A stretch of DNA of 64,000 bases. Origin: Dysgonomonas sp. ZJ279. GTDB lineage: Bacteria > Bacteroidota > Bacteroidia > Bacteroidales > Dysgonomonadaceae. Positions 36,257-45,391 of the stretch are shown here, piece after piece. Below the pieces are notes generated by a model. That model searched no databases. It worked only from the letters and a program-made list of their open reading frames with translations, and was not told the origin of the DNA. The stretch is from NCBI RefSeq assembly GCF_011039205.1, contig NZ_JAAKEL010000010.1, positions 1 through 64,000 on the forward strand. Reading direction: 5' to 3'. Every line of letters starts with the position of its first letter. Position 1 is the stretch's first letter. Both the position numbers and the translations under genes were made by a program.

Positions 36257-36661
36257 ATGAAAAAGTTACTATTTTTAAGCATATCAATTTTGACAATGCT
36301 CGCTTTCGCTTCATGTAGCAGCGATGATGATGAAGCTCCTGCATTAGGAGCAAATGTACAAGTTACAGTAAAGAATTTATTGGGAACTCCTCAAAAAGGT
36401 ACAACAGTTTATATGTATAAAGATAAAGCTATTGACGATAATACAGAAAGTGCCAATGCTGATAGACAGGTTGTAACTGATGAAAACGGCGTAGCGACAT
36501 TCAAACTTAATTTTACCGAATTAAATATTCTTGAATCTCAGACATCACTCTATTTTGCTGTATTTTATACTATTGGTGACACAGAAGGCGTTAAAGGTAC
36601 TGCCGCTGTAACAGTAAAAAGGAATGATGCGAAACAAGTAGAGCTTCAAATTCCAATTTAA
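36257..36661 (+). CDS. Small surface lipoprotein with transthyretin-like fold
   Basis: 134 residues. Lipobox FASC (Cys20) followed by SSDDDE, the export signature of surface lipoproteins. The remainder looks like one beta-sandwich of the carboxypeptidase-regulatory/transthyretin kind (VQVTVKNLLGTPQKGTTVYMY, VVTDENGVATFKL, TAAVTVKRNDAKQVELQI). It is followed 11 bases later by an esterase gene, so probably coexpressed. No enzymatic motif; possibly a structural or binding protein. Confidence 0.7.
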   Translation: MKKLLFLSISILTMLAFASCSSDDDEAPALGANVQVTVKNLLGTPQKGTTVYMYKDKAIDDNTESANADRQVVTDENGVATFKLNFTELNILESQTSLYFAVFYTIGDTEGVKGTAAVTVKRNDAKQVELQIPI

Positions 36662-36672
36662 AATATAATATC

Positions 36673-37653
36673 ATGGGAGAGAATGTTCAAAAAGCACCCG
36701 ATTACTTGAAAGATCCGCACCTAAGTCCGGCAGTCAAAGAGTACTTGAAAGTGCTAAACTCGGGAGGTCCGGTTGAAGCATTATCAAAAGAAGACGCCCG
36801 TAATGTATTGGTTACAGTACAAAAAGGGGTGAAAGTCGACTTATCGGGAATTGAGGAATCAGAAAAGATAATTAATGATAAAGATTATCCTGTTAAGTTG
36901 AATATCGTCCGACCAAAAGGTATAAAAGAGAAACTACCTGTTTTTATTTTTATACATGGAGGTGGATGGATACTGGGCGACTATGATACGCACAAACGTA
37001 TGGTTCGCGATTTAGTCGTTGAATCGGGTTATGCAGCTGTATTTGTTAATTATACACCTTCTCCCGAAGCAAAATATCCGCAAGCTATCAATGAGATATA
37101 TGCAGCTACAAAGTGGGTTGCAGAACATGGTAGCGAAATTAATGTGGATGGAAAGAATTTGGCTTTGGTAGGCAATAGTGTAGGTGGAAATATGGCAATA
37201 GCAACCAGTTTGTTGGCTAAAAAGAACAAAGGGCCGCATATTAAGCTCCAGATTCTATTGTGGCCAGTCGCAGATTCGTCCTTCAATACGGATTCTTATA
37301 AAATTTATGCAGAACAAAGATTCCTCTCTACTTCGTTAATGAAATGGATGTTCGATCAGTATACCACAGATCCGAAACAACGTAAAGAAATTTATGTTGC
37401 ACCCTTGCAAGCGTCCCTCAATGAGTTAAAAGGTCTGCCTCCTACCCTTATTCAGGTAGCAGAAAATGACATTTTGAGAGACGAAGGAGAAGCTCTTGGA
37501 CGCAAACTGGACGAAGCCGGAGTAGAAGTAACAACTATACGCTACAATGGTGTAATCCATGATTTTGGCTTATTGAATGGTTTTGCGACTCTTCCTACCA
37601 CGCGATCCTTATTCACCTATTCATCTGCAATATTGAAACAGTATTTACAATAA
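36673..37653 (+). CDS. HSL-family alpha/beta hydrolase (carboxylesterase)
   Basis: 326 residues, no signal peptide, so cytoplasmic. Hormone-sensitive-lipase-type oxyanion motif HGGGW (95-99), nucleophile elbow GNSVGG (Ser169), acid in AENDILRDEGEAL and His in GVIHDFGLLN. The length is usual for the family. It sits between a small lipoprotein (11 bases upstream) and a YtxH-like protein (12 bases downstream). It hydrolyses short-chain esters by family analogy; the natural substrate is unknown. Confidence 0.9.
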   Translation: MGENVQKAPDYLKDPHLSPAVKEYLKVLNSGGPVEALSKEDARNVLVTVQKGVKVDLSGIEESEKIINDKDYPVKLNIVRPKGIKEKLPVFIFIHGGGWILGDYDTHKRMVRDLVVESGYAAVFVNYTPSPEAKYPQAINEIYAATKWVAEHGSEINVDGKNLALVGNSVGGNMAIATSLLAKKNKGPHIKLQILLWPVADSSFNTDSYKIYAEQRFLSTSLMKWMFDQYTTDPKQRKEIYVAPLQASLNELKGLPPTLIQVAENDILRDEGEALGRKLDEAGVEVTTIRYNGVIHDFGLLNGFATLPTTRSLFTYSSAILKQYLQ

Positions 37654-37665
37654 AATTATATTATT

Positions 37666-37878
37666 ATGAAAAGAGTATTATTAGGTTTAGCAGTTGGTGC
37701 GGTAGTTGGATATGCAATCAGAAAACTACAAGATGATGGACAATTTGACTGCATCTGCGACTGCACTGACAAATTCCTCAGTAAATCGAAGAGAAATCTG
37801 AAAAATGTAGCAGACGTTGCAAAAAATGAAGCAGAATATTTGAAAGATCGTGTAGAAGACATGGTTGGAAAAAAATGA
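37666..37878 (+). CDS. Small YtxH-like membrane protein with CxCxC motif
   Basis: 70 residues. A glycine-rich hydrophobic helix (LLGLAVGAVVGYAIRKL, 4-20) resembles YtxH-type anchors, followed by FDCICDCTDKF and an amphipathic helix with repeated K/E residues. Three closely spaced cysteines (33-38) are unusual in such proteins and might bind a metal. Last gene of the lipoprotein/esterase unit, ending at a strong terminator. Confidence 0.65.
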   Translation: MKRVLLGLAVGAVVGYAIRKLQDDGQFDCICDCTDKFLSKSKRNLKNVADVAKNEAEYLKDRVEDMVGKK

Positions 37879-37901
37879 TGCAAATGAAATTAGATTGATT
37901 G

Positions 37902-37935
37902 ACAAAGGAGGATATATTATCCTCCTTTGTTATTA
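37902..37935 (+). terminator. Rho-independent terminator
   Basis: ACAAAGGAGGA (37902-37912) pairs with its complement (37920-37930), short AT loop, then TATTA. It ends the 36257-37878 unit. Confidence 0.8.
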
Positions 37936-38132
37936 CATATCATGTATGAAGCAATAAATCTACATATATTTCTACGGCCGAAAATCTTTTCATATTTTAG
38001 AAAGCTCAATATAATATTATTAACTTTAAATATTATTTATTTTTCAGATTAAACCTTTTACAATTTATTATGTCTAACCACTTACGTTAGTTATACAGTT
38101 ATCTATAATATACACATCCATGAATTGCATCT

Positions 38133-39218
38133 ATGAATAAAAAGGCGAAAATAGTACTGATAATAGTTATTGTACTGATAATTGCCGGAATGGCTTTTTA
38201 TCCGAATATAAAAAACATGCTTCCAATTAAAGATGGAAAACTAGAAATACCAATAAGCAATGGAAACCGAGAACAACGGTCGCTGAATGTAAATGCACAG
38301 GTATTAAAATACGAAAATCTGGATGACATTTTCAGAACAAAAGGGATACTGATGCCTGACGAAGAAGTCGATTTATCTTTTGAAACTTCCGGTAAGATCA
38401 CGAATATCTATTTCAAAGAAGGAACCATTGTTAATAAAGGAGATCTGCTGGCTAAAGTAAACGATCAACTTCTACAAGCCGAATTGAAAAAGCTGGAAGC
38501 ACAGAAACCATTGGCTGAGGATCGTGTTTTTCGTCAAAAATCCCTATTGGAAAAAGACGCTGTAAGTCAGGAAGCCTATGAATCGGTAAATACTGAATTA
38601 GGAAAACTGAATGCCGATATAGAACTGGTTCGATCGAAAATAGCTCAGACTGAATTAAGAGCACCTTTTAGTGGAATTATTGGTCTACGCTTCATTAGCG
38701 AAGGTACTTATGTATCTCCCACTACAATAATCTCGAAGCTAACAAAAGTTTCTCCTCTCAAAATTGAATTTTCGGTGAATGAAAGACAAGCTAATGAAAT
38801 AAAACCGGGAACAGTTCTCACATTTTCTTTAGATAATGATTTAAACAAATATCAGGCAAATGTATACGCTATCGAGTCTAACTTAGACAGGCAAACACTT
38901 ACGCTTAAAGCCCGTGCAATCTATCAAAACCCGGGAGGAAGACTTAAACCCGGTCATTCGGCTAATATTGAAATCAAACTTCAACAGATCAGAAATACGC
39001 TTGTTGTGCCAAGTCTCGCTACAATAGCCGAAATGGGGCGTGATATTGCTTATATATACAAGGATGGTGTAGCACGACAAGTAACTGTAAAGAAAGGTAT
39101 GAGAACAGCTTCGTCTGTACAAATACTGGACGGATTAAGTCTTGGAGATACATTATTGATAAGTGGTGTTATGCAATTGCGTGATGGAATACCTGTCACA
39201 CTCGACAATATAAATTAA
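38133..39218 (+). CDS. RND periplasmic adaptor (AcrA/MexA-like)
   Basis: 361 residues. An N-terminal TM anchor (residues 5-24) without a lipobox. The lipoyl half (ETSGKITNIYFKEGTIVNKGDLLAKV) is followed by a short alpha-hairpin (about 105-165), the second lipoyl half (ELRAPFSGIIGLRFISEGTYV), and barrel and membrane-proximal domains. First gene of a complete tripartite pump; its stop is 2 bases from the pump start. A CTAAC/GTTAG inverted repeat lies 43 bases upstream (38074-38090) and could be an operator. Confidence 0.92.
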   Translation: MNKKAKIVLIIVIVLIIAGMAFYPNIKNMLPIKDGKLEIPISNGNREQRSLNVNAQVLKYENLDDIFRTKGILMPDEEVDLSFETSGKITNIYFKEGTIVNKGDLLAKVNDQLLQAELKKLEAQKPLAEDRVFRQKSLLEKDAVSQEAYESVNTELGKLNADIELVRSKIAQTELRAPFSGIIGLRFISEGTYVSPTTIISKLTKVSPLKIEFSVNERQANEIKPGTVLTFSLDNDLNKYQANVYAIESNLDRQTLTLKARAIYQNPGGRLKPGHSANIEIKLQQIRNTLVVPSLATIAEMGRDIAYIYKDGVARQVTVKKGMRTASSVQILDGLSLGDTLLISGVMQLRDGIPVTLDNIN

Positions 39219-39220
39219 CT

Positions 39221-42200
39221 ATGACAATCTCCGAATTAAGCATACGACGCCCTGTACTATCCACTGTATTAGTATTGATTATCTTCATATTGGGGATGAT
39301 TGGCTATACCTATCTGGGAGTACGTGAATATCCTAACATCGACAATCCTATTATTACGGTAAGTGTATCTTATCCGGGGGCTAATGCCGAAATTATCGAA
39401 AGCCAGATAACAGAACCTCTTGAACAAAATATCAACGGGATTCCCGGTATACGCTCGCTTGTCAGTAGCAGTAGTCAGGGATCGAGTAATATCACTGTTG
39501 AGTTCGAATTAAGTGTTGATCTCGAAACCGCTGCCAATGATGTTCGAGACAAAGTCTCACGGGCACAAAGATACCTCCCTCGCGACTGCGACCCTCCAAC
39601 AGTATCGAAGGCTGATGCCGATGCCAATCCAATTATACAGATTACAGTTCAAAGCGAAAAACGCTCATTGCTCGAGTTAAGTGAGATTGCCGAGCTAACA
39701 ATCAAAGAACGTCTTCAAACGATTCCAAATGTTAGTGCTGTTGAATTGTGGGGACAACACCGCTACTCTATGCGTTTGTGGCTAGACCCTGTAAAAATGG
39801 CATCTTATGGCATCACACCGATGGATGTAAAAAATGCCATTGACAAAGAAAACGTAGAATTACCATCAGGAAGTATAGAAGGTGACAGGATAGAATTATC
39901 GATCCGCACACTTGGTTTGATGGAGACTCCCGAAGAGTTTAACAATCTGGTTATAAAGGAAGACAATTACAATGTCGTGCGCTTTGGGGACATTGGAACA
40001 GCCGAGTTAGGTACCGAAAACCCAAGAAACATTATGCGCAAAAATGGTATACCAATGGTTACAACCGTTATTATACCTCAACCGGGTGCCAATCAGATCG
40101 AAATATCGGACGAAACAATGATCCGAATCGAGCAAATGAAGAAAGATTTACCCGATGATGTACAATTGGGCATTGCTTTCGATAATACAAAATTTATCAG
40201 AACATCGATATATGAAGTGGAAGAAACTATTTATATAGCATTCTTACTCGTTGTACTAATTATATTTGTCTTTCTACGCGATTGGCGTGTTACGTTAGTA
40301 CCATGCGTCGTTATCCCTATATCATTAATCGGAGCATTCTTCGTAATGTACGTTGCCGGATTCTCCATCAATGTATTGTCGATGCTTGCCGTCGTCTTGG
40401 CTGTAGGACTGGTAGTTGATGACGCCATTGTGGTCACGGAGAATATCTATCTGAAAATAGAAGATGGTATGGCTCCTCTGCAAGCGGGTATAGAAGGATC
40501 CAAAGAAATATTTTTCGCCGTGGTGTCTACCACAATCACACTCGTAGCTGTATTTTTCCCTATCGTATTCCTCGAAGGAATGACTGGGCGTTTGTTCCGT
40601 GAGTTCAGTATCGTAATAGCAGGATCAGTACTCATATCGTCCTTTGTTGCCTTAACCTTTACACCAATGTTAGCAACTAAGCTATTAAAGAGAAACGATA
40701 AACCGGGGTGGTTTTACAGAAAAACCGATCCTTTCTTCAAAGGACTTAATTATGGATACAGCAAAGCATTACAATTTTTCTTAAGACATAAAATAGTTGT
40801 TTGGCCGATTATATTAATAACCATTATTGCAATCGGTTATCTTGGTAAAAATATTCCCTCTGAAATGGCTCCTTTAGAAGACCGTTCCCAAGTATCGATC
40901 AGGGTTAGTGGTCCGGAAGGGGCAACATACGAATTTTACAGAGACTATACCGAGAAAATTGCTCAGGTAGTAGACTCGATCGCACCCGAACGAGAATCTA
41001 ACATCGTACGGGCCAGAAGTGGTGGCGGTAATATCACAGTTGTTTTACCCAATATCGGAGATCGCGAACGAAGTCAGATGCAAATAGCTGATGCCCTTGC
41101 TCCCATCCTTCGTAAAGAAACTGAGGCCAGAGCTTTCGTCCAACAACAATCTACATTCGGCGGACGAAGAAGCAGTATGCCTATCCAATATGTGTTACAA
41201 GCCCCTAACATTGCTAAGCTGGAAGAATTTATCCCTCTGTTCATGCAAAAGGTAAATGAAAGCCCGATGTTTCAAATGGCAGATGTAAACCTCAAGTTTA
41301 CAAAACCCGAGACACGAATTAAGATCGATAGAGATAAAGCCGCTTTACTCGGTGTAAGTACACGTGATATTGGACAGACGCTGCAATACGCCCTCAGTGG
41401 TCAGCGTATGGGATACTTTTATATGAATGGTAAACAATACCAGATATTAGGAGAGATAAACCGCCAGCAACGAAATACACCATTAGATTTAAAATCGATA
41501 TATCTCAAAAATCTGAATGGAGATATGATTCAGCTAGATAACCTTGTCGAACTTGAAGAGAGTGTTGCCCCTCCACAACTTTATAGATACAACCGTTTCA
41601 ATTCAGCAACCGTATCTTCGGGACTTGCACCGGGTGTAACTATTGGAGCAGGCCTCGACGAGATGGATCGTATAGCTAAAGAAACATTGGACGAAAGTTT
41701 CCGTACAGCATTAGCCGGAGACTCTAAAGATTTCCGCGAAAGCTCTTCGAGTCTGATGTTTGCATTCTTATTAGCGATTGTTCTTATATTCCTTATATTA
41801 GCTGCCCAATTCGAAAGTTTCAAAGACCCATTTGTAATAATGCTTACCGTACCTTTGGCGATTGCCGGAGCACTCTTATTTATGTATATTTTCGATATAA
41901 CGATGAATATATTTAGTCAGATCGGTATTATTATGCTTATCGGGCTGGTAGCCAAAAATGGAATTCTGATCGTTGAATTTGCCAACCAACGGCAAGAATC
42001 GGGAATGACCAGACTTGAAGCTATTCAAGGAGCATCGGTGCAACGTTTACGACCTATCCTCATGACCAGTTTTGCTACAATACTTGGTTTACTACCACTG
42101 GTTCTCGCCAGTGCAGAGGGTTCGAACGGACGTATAGCAATGGGTGTAGCCGTGATTGGTGGTATGCTAGTGTCTACATTCCTCACTGTATTCATTGTTC

Positions 42201-42268
42201 CTTGTATGTATTTATATATATCGACGGACAGAGATAAAAAACCTAAGAAAACGGAAGAAAACATCTGA
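39221..42268 (+). CDS. AcrB/MexB-type (HAE1) RND efflux pump
   Basis: 1015-residue inner-membrane multidrug antiporter. TM1 ends LGVREYPNIDNPIITV. The proton-relay pair D400-D401 lies in GLVVDDAIVVTENIY, and K912 in GLVAKNGILIVEFANQ corresponds to the essential TM10 lysine of AcrB. Two large periplasmic loops form the porter and docking domains. It is the middle gene of an adaptor/pump/channel operon with 2- and 27-base gaps. Substrates are probably hydrophobic or amphiphilic compounds; the sequence does not say which. Confidence 0.94.
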   Translation: MTISELSIRRPVLSTVLVLIIFILGMIGYTYLGVREYPNIDNPIITVSVSYPGANAEIIESQITEPLEQNINGIPGIRSLVSSSSQGSSNITVEFELSVDLETAANDVRDKVSRAQRYLPRDCDPPTVSKADADANPIIQITVQSEKRSLLELSEIAELTIKERLQTIPNVSAVELWGQHRYSMRLWLDPVKMASYGITPMDVKNAIDKENVELPSGSIEGDRIELSIRTLGLMETPEEFNNLVIKEDNYNVVRFGDIGTAELGTENPRNIMRKNGIPMVTTVIIPQPGANQIEISDETMIRIEQMKKDLPDDVQLGIAFDNTKFIRTSIYEVEETIYIAFLLVVLIIFVFLRDWRVTLVPCVVIPISLIGAFFVMYVAGFSINVLSMLAVVLAVGLVVDDAIVVTENIYLKIEDGMAPLQAGIEGSKEIFFAVVSTTITLVAVFFPIVFLEGMTGRLFREFSIVIAGSVLISSFVALTFTPMLATKLLKRNDKPGWFYRKTDPFFKGLNYGYSKALQFFLRHKIVVWPIILITIIAIGYLGKNIPSEMAPLEDRSQVSIRVSGPEGATYEFYRDYTEKIAQVVDSIAPERESNIVRARSGGGNITVVLPNIGDRERSQMQIADALAPILRKETEARAFVQQQSTFGGRRSSMPIQYVLQAPNIAKLEEFIPLFMQKVNESPMFQMADVNLKFTKPETRIKIDRDKAALLGVSTRDIGQTLQYALSGQRMGYFYMNGKQYQILGEINRQQRNTPLDLKSIYLKNLNGDMIQLDNLVELEESVAPPQLYRYNRFNSATVSSGLAPGVTIGAGLDEMDRIAKETLDESFRTALAGDSKDFRESSSSLMFAFLLAIVLIFLILAAQFESFKDPFVIMLTVPLAIAGALLFMYIFDITMNIFSQIGIIMLIGLVAKNGILIVEFANQRQESGMTRLEAIQGASVQRLRPILMTSFATILGLLPLVLASAEGSNGRIAMGVAVIGGMLVSTFLTVFIVPCMYLYISTDRDKKPKKTEENI

Positions 42269-42295
42269 TGTTTGATAACCCCAAACTACATAATT

Positions 42296-43612
42296 ATGAA
42301 AAAGTATTACATCATTATATTATTCTTTACACTACCATACTATATTGCCGCACAAGAAGTCTTCGACCTTAAACGTTGCATAGAAATAGGACTTGATCGC
42401 AATTATGAAATAAGAATAACCCGCAATGATGAAGAAATAGCGAATAATAACCTAACCCGGGGTAATGCCGGTTATTTACCTTACCTCAATTTGATCAGCG
42501 GTTATTCGGGAACTATAAATGATACCGAACAACGAACTACATCGGGGGAAATAAGTAAAAACAATGGGGTGCATAATCAAGCTCTGAATGCCGGAGTTAA
42601 TATGGACTGGATGGTTTTTGACGGATTTAATATTCAGGCGAATTATGGTAAGCTGAAAGAACTGCAAAAAACAGGAGAATTGAATACACGTCTCGCTATT
42701 GAGAATTTCATTTTAAATATTACAGGAGAATACTACAATTATATTCAACAGAATATAAGACTGAGCAATCTTAGATATGCAGTCAAATTATCGAAAGAGC
42801 GGCTTCGGATTGTTGAAGCCCGTTATACTATTGGTGCCGGTTCACGACTTGAAATGCAACAAGCTAAGGTCGATTTCAATGCTGATAGTTCTATGCTGAT
42901 CAAACAACATGAAGTTATATTTAAATCTCGGGTGCATATCAATCAATTGATGGCAATGGACAATGTAGAACAACCTCTACTTGTTCCTGATTCGATCATT
43001 GAGTTCAATCCGCTACTTAATAAAGATGATATTTGGCATAACCTGCAAGCATCAAATGTATTCCTCCAATTATACGAAAGAGATAAAAACATTAGTGTTC
43101 TCGATCTCAAATCGATACAAAGCCAATACTATCCTTATCTTAGACTTAATGCCGGTTATGGATATACCCAAAACATGTATGATGTAGGAAACTATAATCG
43201 ACAGCGAAATCTGGGATTTAATTACGGCTTTACGGTCGGTTTCAATATTTTTGACGGTTTCAATCGTGAACGAAAAAAGAAAAATGCCAAAATTGAAGTT
43301 GAGAATAAAATACTGGAATACCAACAGTTAGAATTATCTCTACGAACAGATCTTTCTAATATATGGATGGCGTACCAGAATAATATGGAACTGACAAATC
43401 TTGAACAGGAAAATCTTCAGACGGCTCATGACAATTACGGAATTGCCCTTGAACGTTATAAACTCGGAGATTTATCGGGGATAGAATTGCGCGAAGCTCA
43501 GAATAGTTTACTAGAGGCCGAAGACCGTCTTGTTGAAGCCCAATATAATACTAAACTCTGCGAAATATCTCTGATTCAAATAAGTGGCAAAATACTAGCA
43601 TATATCTATTAA
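42296..43612 (+). CDS. TolC-family outer-membrane channel of the RND pump
   Basis: 438 residues from the ATG at 42296, chosen over an upstream TTG (42272) because it starts a clean signal peptide (MKKYYIIILFFTLPYYIAAQ). Two OEP repeats are present, with GLDRNYEIRITRNDEEIANNN near the start and GIALERYKLGDLSGIELREAQNSL near the end. It is the outer-membrane duct of the AcrAB-like pump. The stop codon TAA abuts the GTG start of the AraC regulator. Confidence 0.92.
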   Translation: MKKYYIIILFFTLPYYIAAQEVFDLKRCIEIGLDRNYEIRITRNDEEIANNNLTRGNAGYLPYLNLISGYSGTINDTEQRTTSGEISKNNGVHNQALNAGVNMDWMVFDGFNIQANYGKLKELQKTGELNTRLAIENFILNITGEYYNYIQQNIRLSNLRYAVKLSKERLRIVEARYTIGAGSRLEMQQAKVDFNADSSMLIKQHEVIFKSRVHINQLMAMDNVEQPLLVPDSIIEFNPLLNKDDIWHNLQASNVFLQLYERDKNISVLDLKSIQSQYYPYLRLNAGYGYTQNMYDVGNYNRQRNLGFNYGFTVGFNIFDGFNRERKKKNAKIEVENKILEYQQLELSLRTDLSNIWMAYQNNMELTNLEQENLQTAHDNYGIALERYKLGDLSGIELREAQNSLLEAEDRLVEAQYNTKLCEISLIQISGKILAYIY

Positions 43613-44422
43613 GTGTTACAAGAATATTCTATATCCGATCTGTTAGCTGTACCGTCCCAACATATTCCATATTACGCAGGAACTTTTGAGGATACAGAAG
43701 ATACTGATGTTGAATGGCCACACCGTCATTCGTTTTATTCATTGGTTTGGTTTACCCACGGTTCGGGTTTTTATGTTATAGATTTTCAAGAATATGTTAT
43801 AAAACCAAACAGAATATTCCTTGTGAATCCGAAGCAAGTACATAATTGGGACTATTCTGAAAATAGTGAGGGATATATCTTAATTGTTGATACTACGCTA
43901 GGTACCGAATTAAATATAGATTTTCAATTCCCTTACATAGATTTAGACAATGCTACAAAACTATTTCTTGAGCCCGTTTTTAAAAAGCTTATTTCAGAAT
44001 ATGAAATCCATAACGAGATCAGAATTGATATACAATACCTCTATAAGCAGATTAAGCTCTACGCAAAAGAAAATAATACCATCTCAGTTACAGCAAATCC
44101 GATATTTAAAAAATTCAAACTATCTATATTGAATAATCTCAATAAGAATCAGTCGATAGAAGATTATGCGCGAAAACTAGCCATATCAGCAGATGAACTT
44201 AATATCCTTTCGAAACAGATTTCAGGAGTATCTGCAAAACAATATTCACTAGATCTTAAGATAACAGAAGCTAAGCGCCTGCTGATATACTCTGATCAAA
44301 ATATTAATGAGATATCAAATCAAATTGGCATTGAAGATTCATCGTACTTTGCACGAATTTTCAAGAAAAAAACCACTTTATCTCCAACTAACTTTCTAAG
44401 AAAGTACCGAAAACACATTTAA
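43613..44422 (+). CDS. AraC-family regulator with cupin-like N-terminus, GTG start
   Basis: 269 residues. The cupin-type sensing half (about 20-110) carries WPHRHSFYSLVWFTHGSGFYVIDF and an AraC HTH pair is at the C-terminus (about 170-265; EDYARKLAISADELNILSKQISG, then INEISNQIGIEDSSYFARIFKKKTTLSPTNF). The GTG start directly touches the stop of the channel gene, so the regulator is part of the efflux operon and a candidate for controlling it, or the CMD-like gene just downstream. The effector is unknown. Confidence 0.87.
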   Translation: MLQEYSISDLLAVPSQHIPYYAGTFEDTEDTDVEWPHRHSFYSLVWFTHGSGFYVIDFQEYVIKPNRIFLVNPKQVHNWDYSENSEGYILIVDTTLGTELNIDFQFPYIDLDNATKLFLEPVFKKLISEYEIHNEIRIDIQYLYKQIKLYAKENNTISVTANPIFKKFKLSILNNLNKNQSIEDYARKLAISADELNILSKQISGVSAKQYSLDLKITEAKRLLIYSDQNINEISNQIGIEDSSYFARIFKKKTTLSPTNFLRKYRKHI

Positions 44423-44452
44423 AAGTCCTCTAACATTAGTATCGTAAGCATC

Positions 44453-44460
44453 TACCTTTG
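44453..44460 (+). promoter_or_regulatory. Candidate -7 box (TACCTTTG) before the CMD-like gene
   Basis: TAnnTTTG match 23 bases upstream of the ATG at 44484. The -33 region is not convincing. Confidence 0.35.
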
Positions 44461-44483
44461 TTCAAACAAAAATAAAGATAGAT

Positions 44484-45338
44484 ATGAAACAGATATTATT
44501 AATTATACTGACACTATTGTCGGTACTAAATTCTTACGGACAAATGGAGAAATCGGAACGTTATGAGCGTGGTTGGAACAAATTGATGGAAATTGACGGA
44601 GAAGCAGGTGAAAATGTTGTAAACGGATTGAAAGATATTTCTCCGGAGTTAAGCAAATTCATCATAGAATATTCTTTTGGTGATGTATACAATTTGAACA
44701 GATTAGATAATAAATCGAAAGAAATAGCGGTTGTATCTTCTCTTATTGCTCAAGGCGCAATACCTCAATTGAAAGTACATCTGAATGGTGCTTTAAATAC
44801 AGGCAGTTCGATTATTGAAGTAAAAGAATTAATACTACATCTTACTGGTTACCTTGGGTTCCCCAGAACTATCAATGCAATGAACACATTGAAAGAAGTG
44901 CTGCAAGAGCGAAAAAACAATGGGATTCTTGACGAAGAAGGAATAGAAATATTATCAAATAATGAAACAGACAGATATAATTTAGGTTCGAAATATCTGG
45001 CGATTCTCGATAAGAATCAAGAACAAGTTATACAAGATGCTTACGGAGACTTCTCCCCCGATCTAGCGAGATTTATTATTGAGTATGGATATGGGGATAT
45101 ATACTCCAGAGAAAGTTTAGACAAAAGATATCGTCAGATAGCAAGCATTTCGGCATTGACAACATTAGGAAATGCACCATCACAACTAAAGTTTCACATG
45201 AATGCAGGCCTAAATATCGGATTGACAGCAGAAGAAATTAAAGAGATCATGATACTAATGTCAGTATATGCAGGTTTTCCGGCAGCAATAAACGGAACAA
45301 ATATATTGAAAGAGATCGTCAACGAGTCTAACAAATAA
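44484..45338 (+). CDS. Exported tandem carboxymuconolactone-decarboxylase-like protein
   Basis: 284 residues with a signal peptide (MKQILLIILTLLSVLNSYGQ). Two CMD/AhpD-type helical domains follow (about 50-140 and 185-275), which repeat each other: FIIEYSFGDVYNL versus FIIEYGYGDIYSR, and LKVHLNGALNTG versus LKFHMNAGLNIG. The protein contains no cysteine at all, so it cannot work by the AhpD CxxC peroxidase chemistry. A decarboxylase-like or binding role in the periplasm is left. It lies between two AraC-family regulators. Confidence 0.85.
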   Translation: MKQILLIILTLLSVLNSYGQMEKSERYERGWNKLMEIDGEAGENVVNGLKDISPELSKFIIEYSFGDVYNLNRLDNKSKEIAVVSSLIAQGAIPQLKVHLNGALNTGSSIIEVKELILHLTGYLGFPRTINAMNTLKEVLQERKNNGILDEEGIEILSNNETDRYNLGSKYLAILDKNQEQVIQDAYGDFSPDLARFIIEYGYGDIYSRESLDKRYRQIASISALTTLGNAPSQLKFHMNAGLNIGLTAEEIKEIMILMSVYAGFPAAINGTNILKEIVNESNK

Positions 45339-45360
45339 TAAAGACACCTTGTTTCGAAAT

Positions 45361-45391
45361 AGTAAACTCAGTTCTAAGAACTGAGTTTACT
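45361..45391. terminator. Bidirectional terminator overlapping a stop codon
   Basis: A 31-base near-perfect palindrome (15-base arms, AGTAAACTCAGTTCT and complement) lies between convergent genes. Its centre contains the TAG stop of the minus-strand AraC gene (45374-45376), so one arm is coding sequence. Confidence 0.75.

Noticed and set aside
42272-42298. Upstream TTG start of the second TolC-family gene
   Set aside because: It adds eight residues in front of a perfect signal peptide that begins at the ATG 42296.
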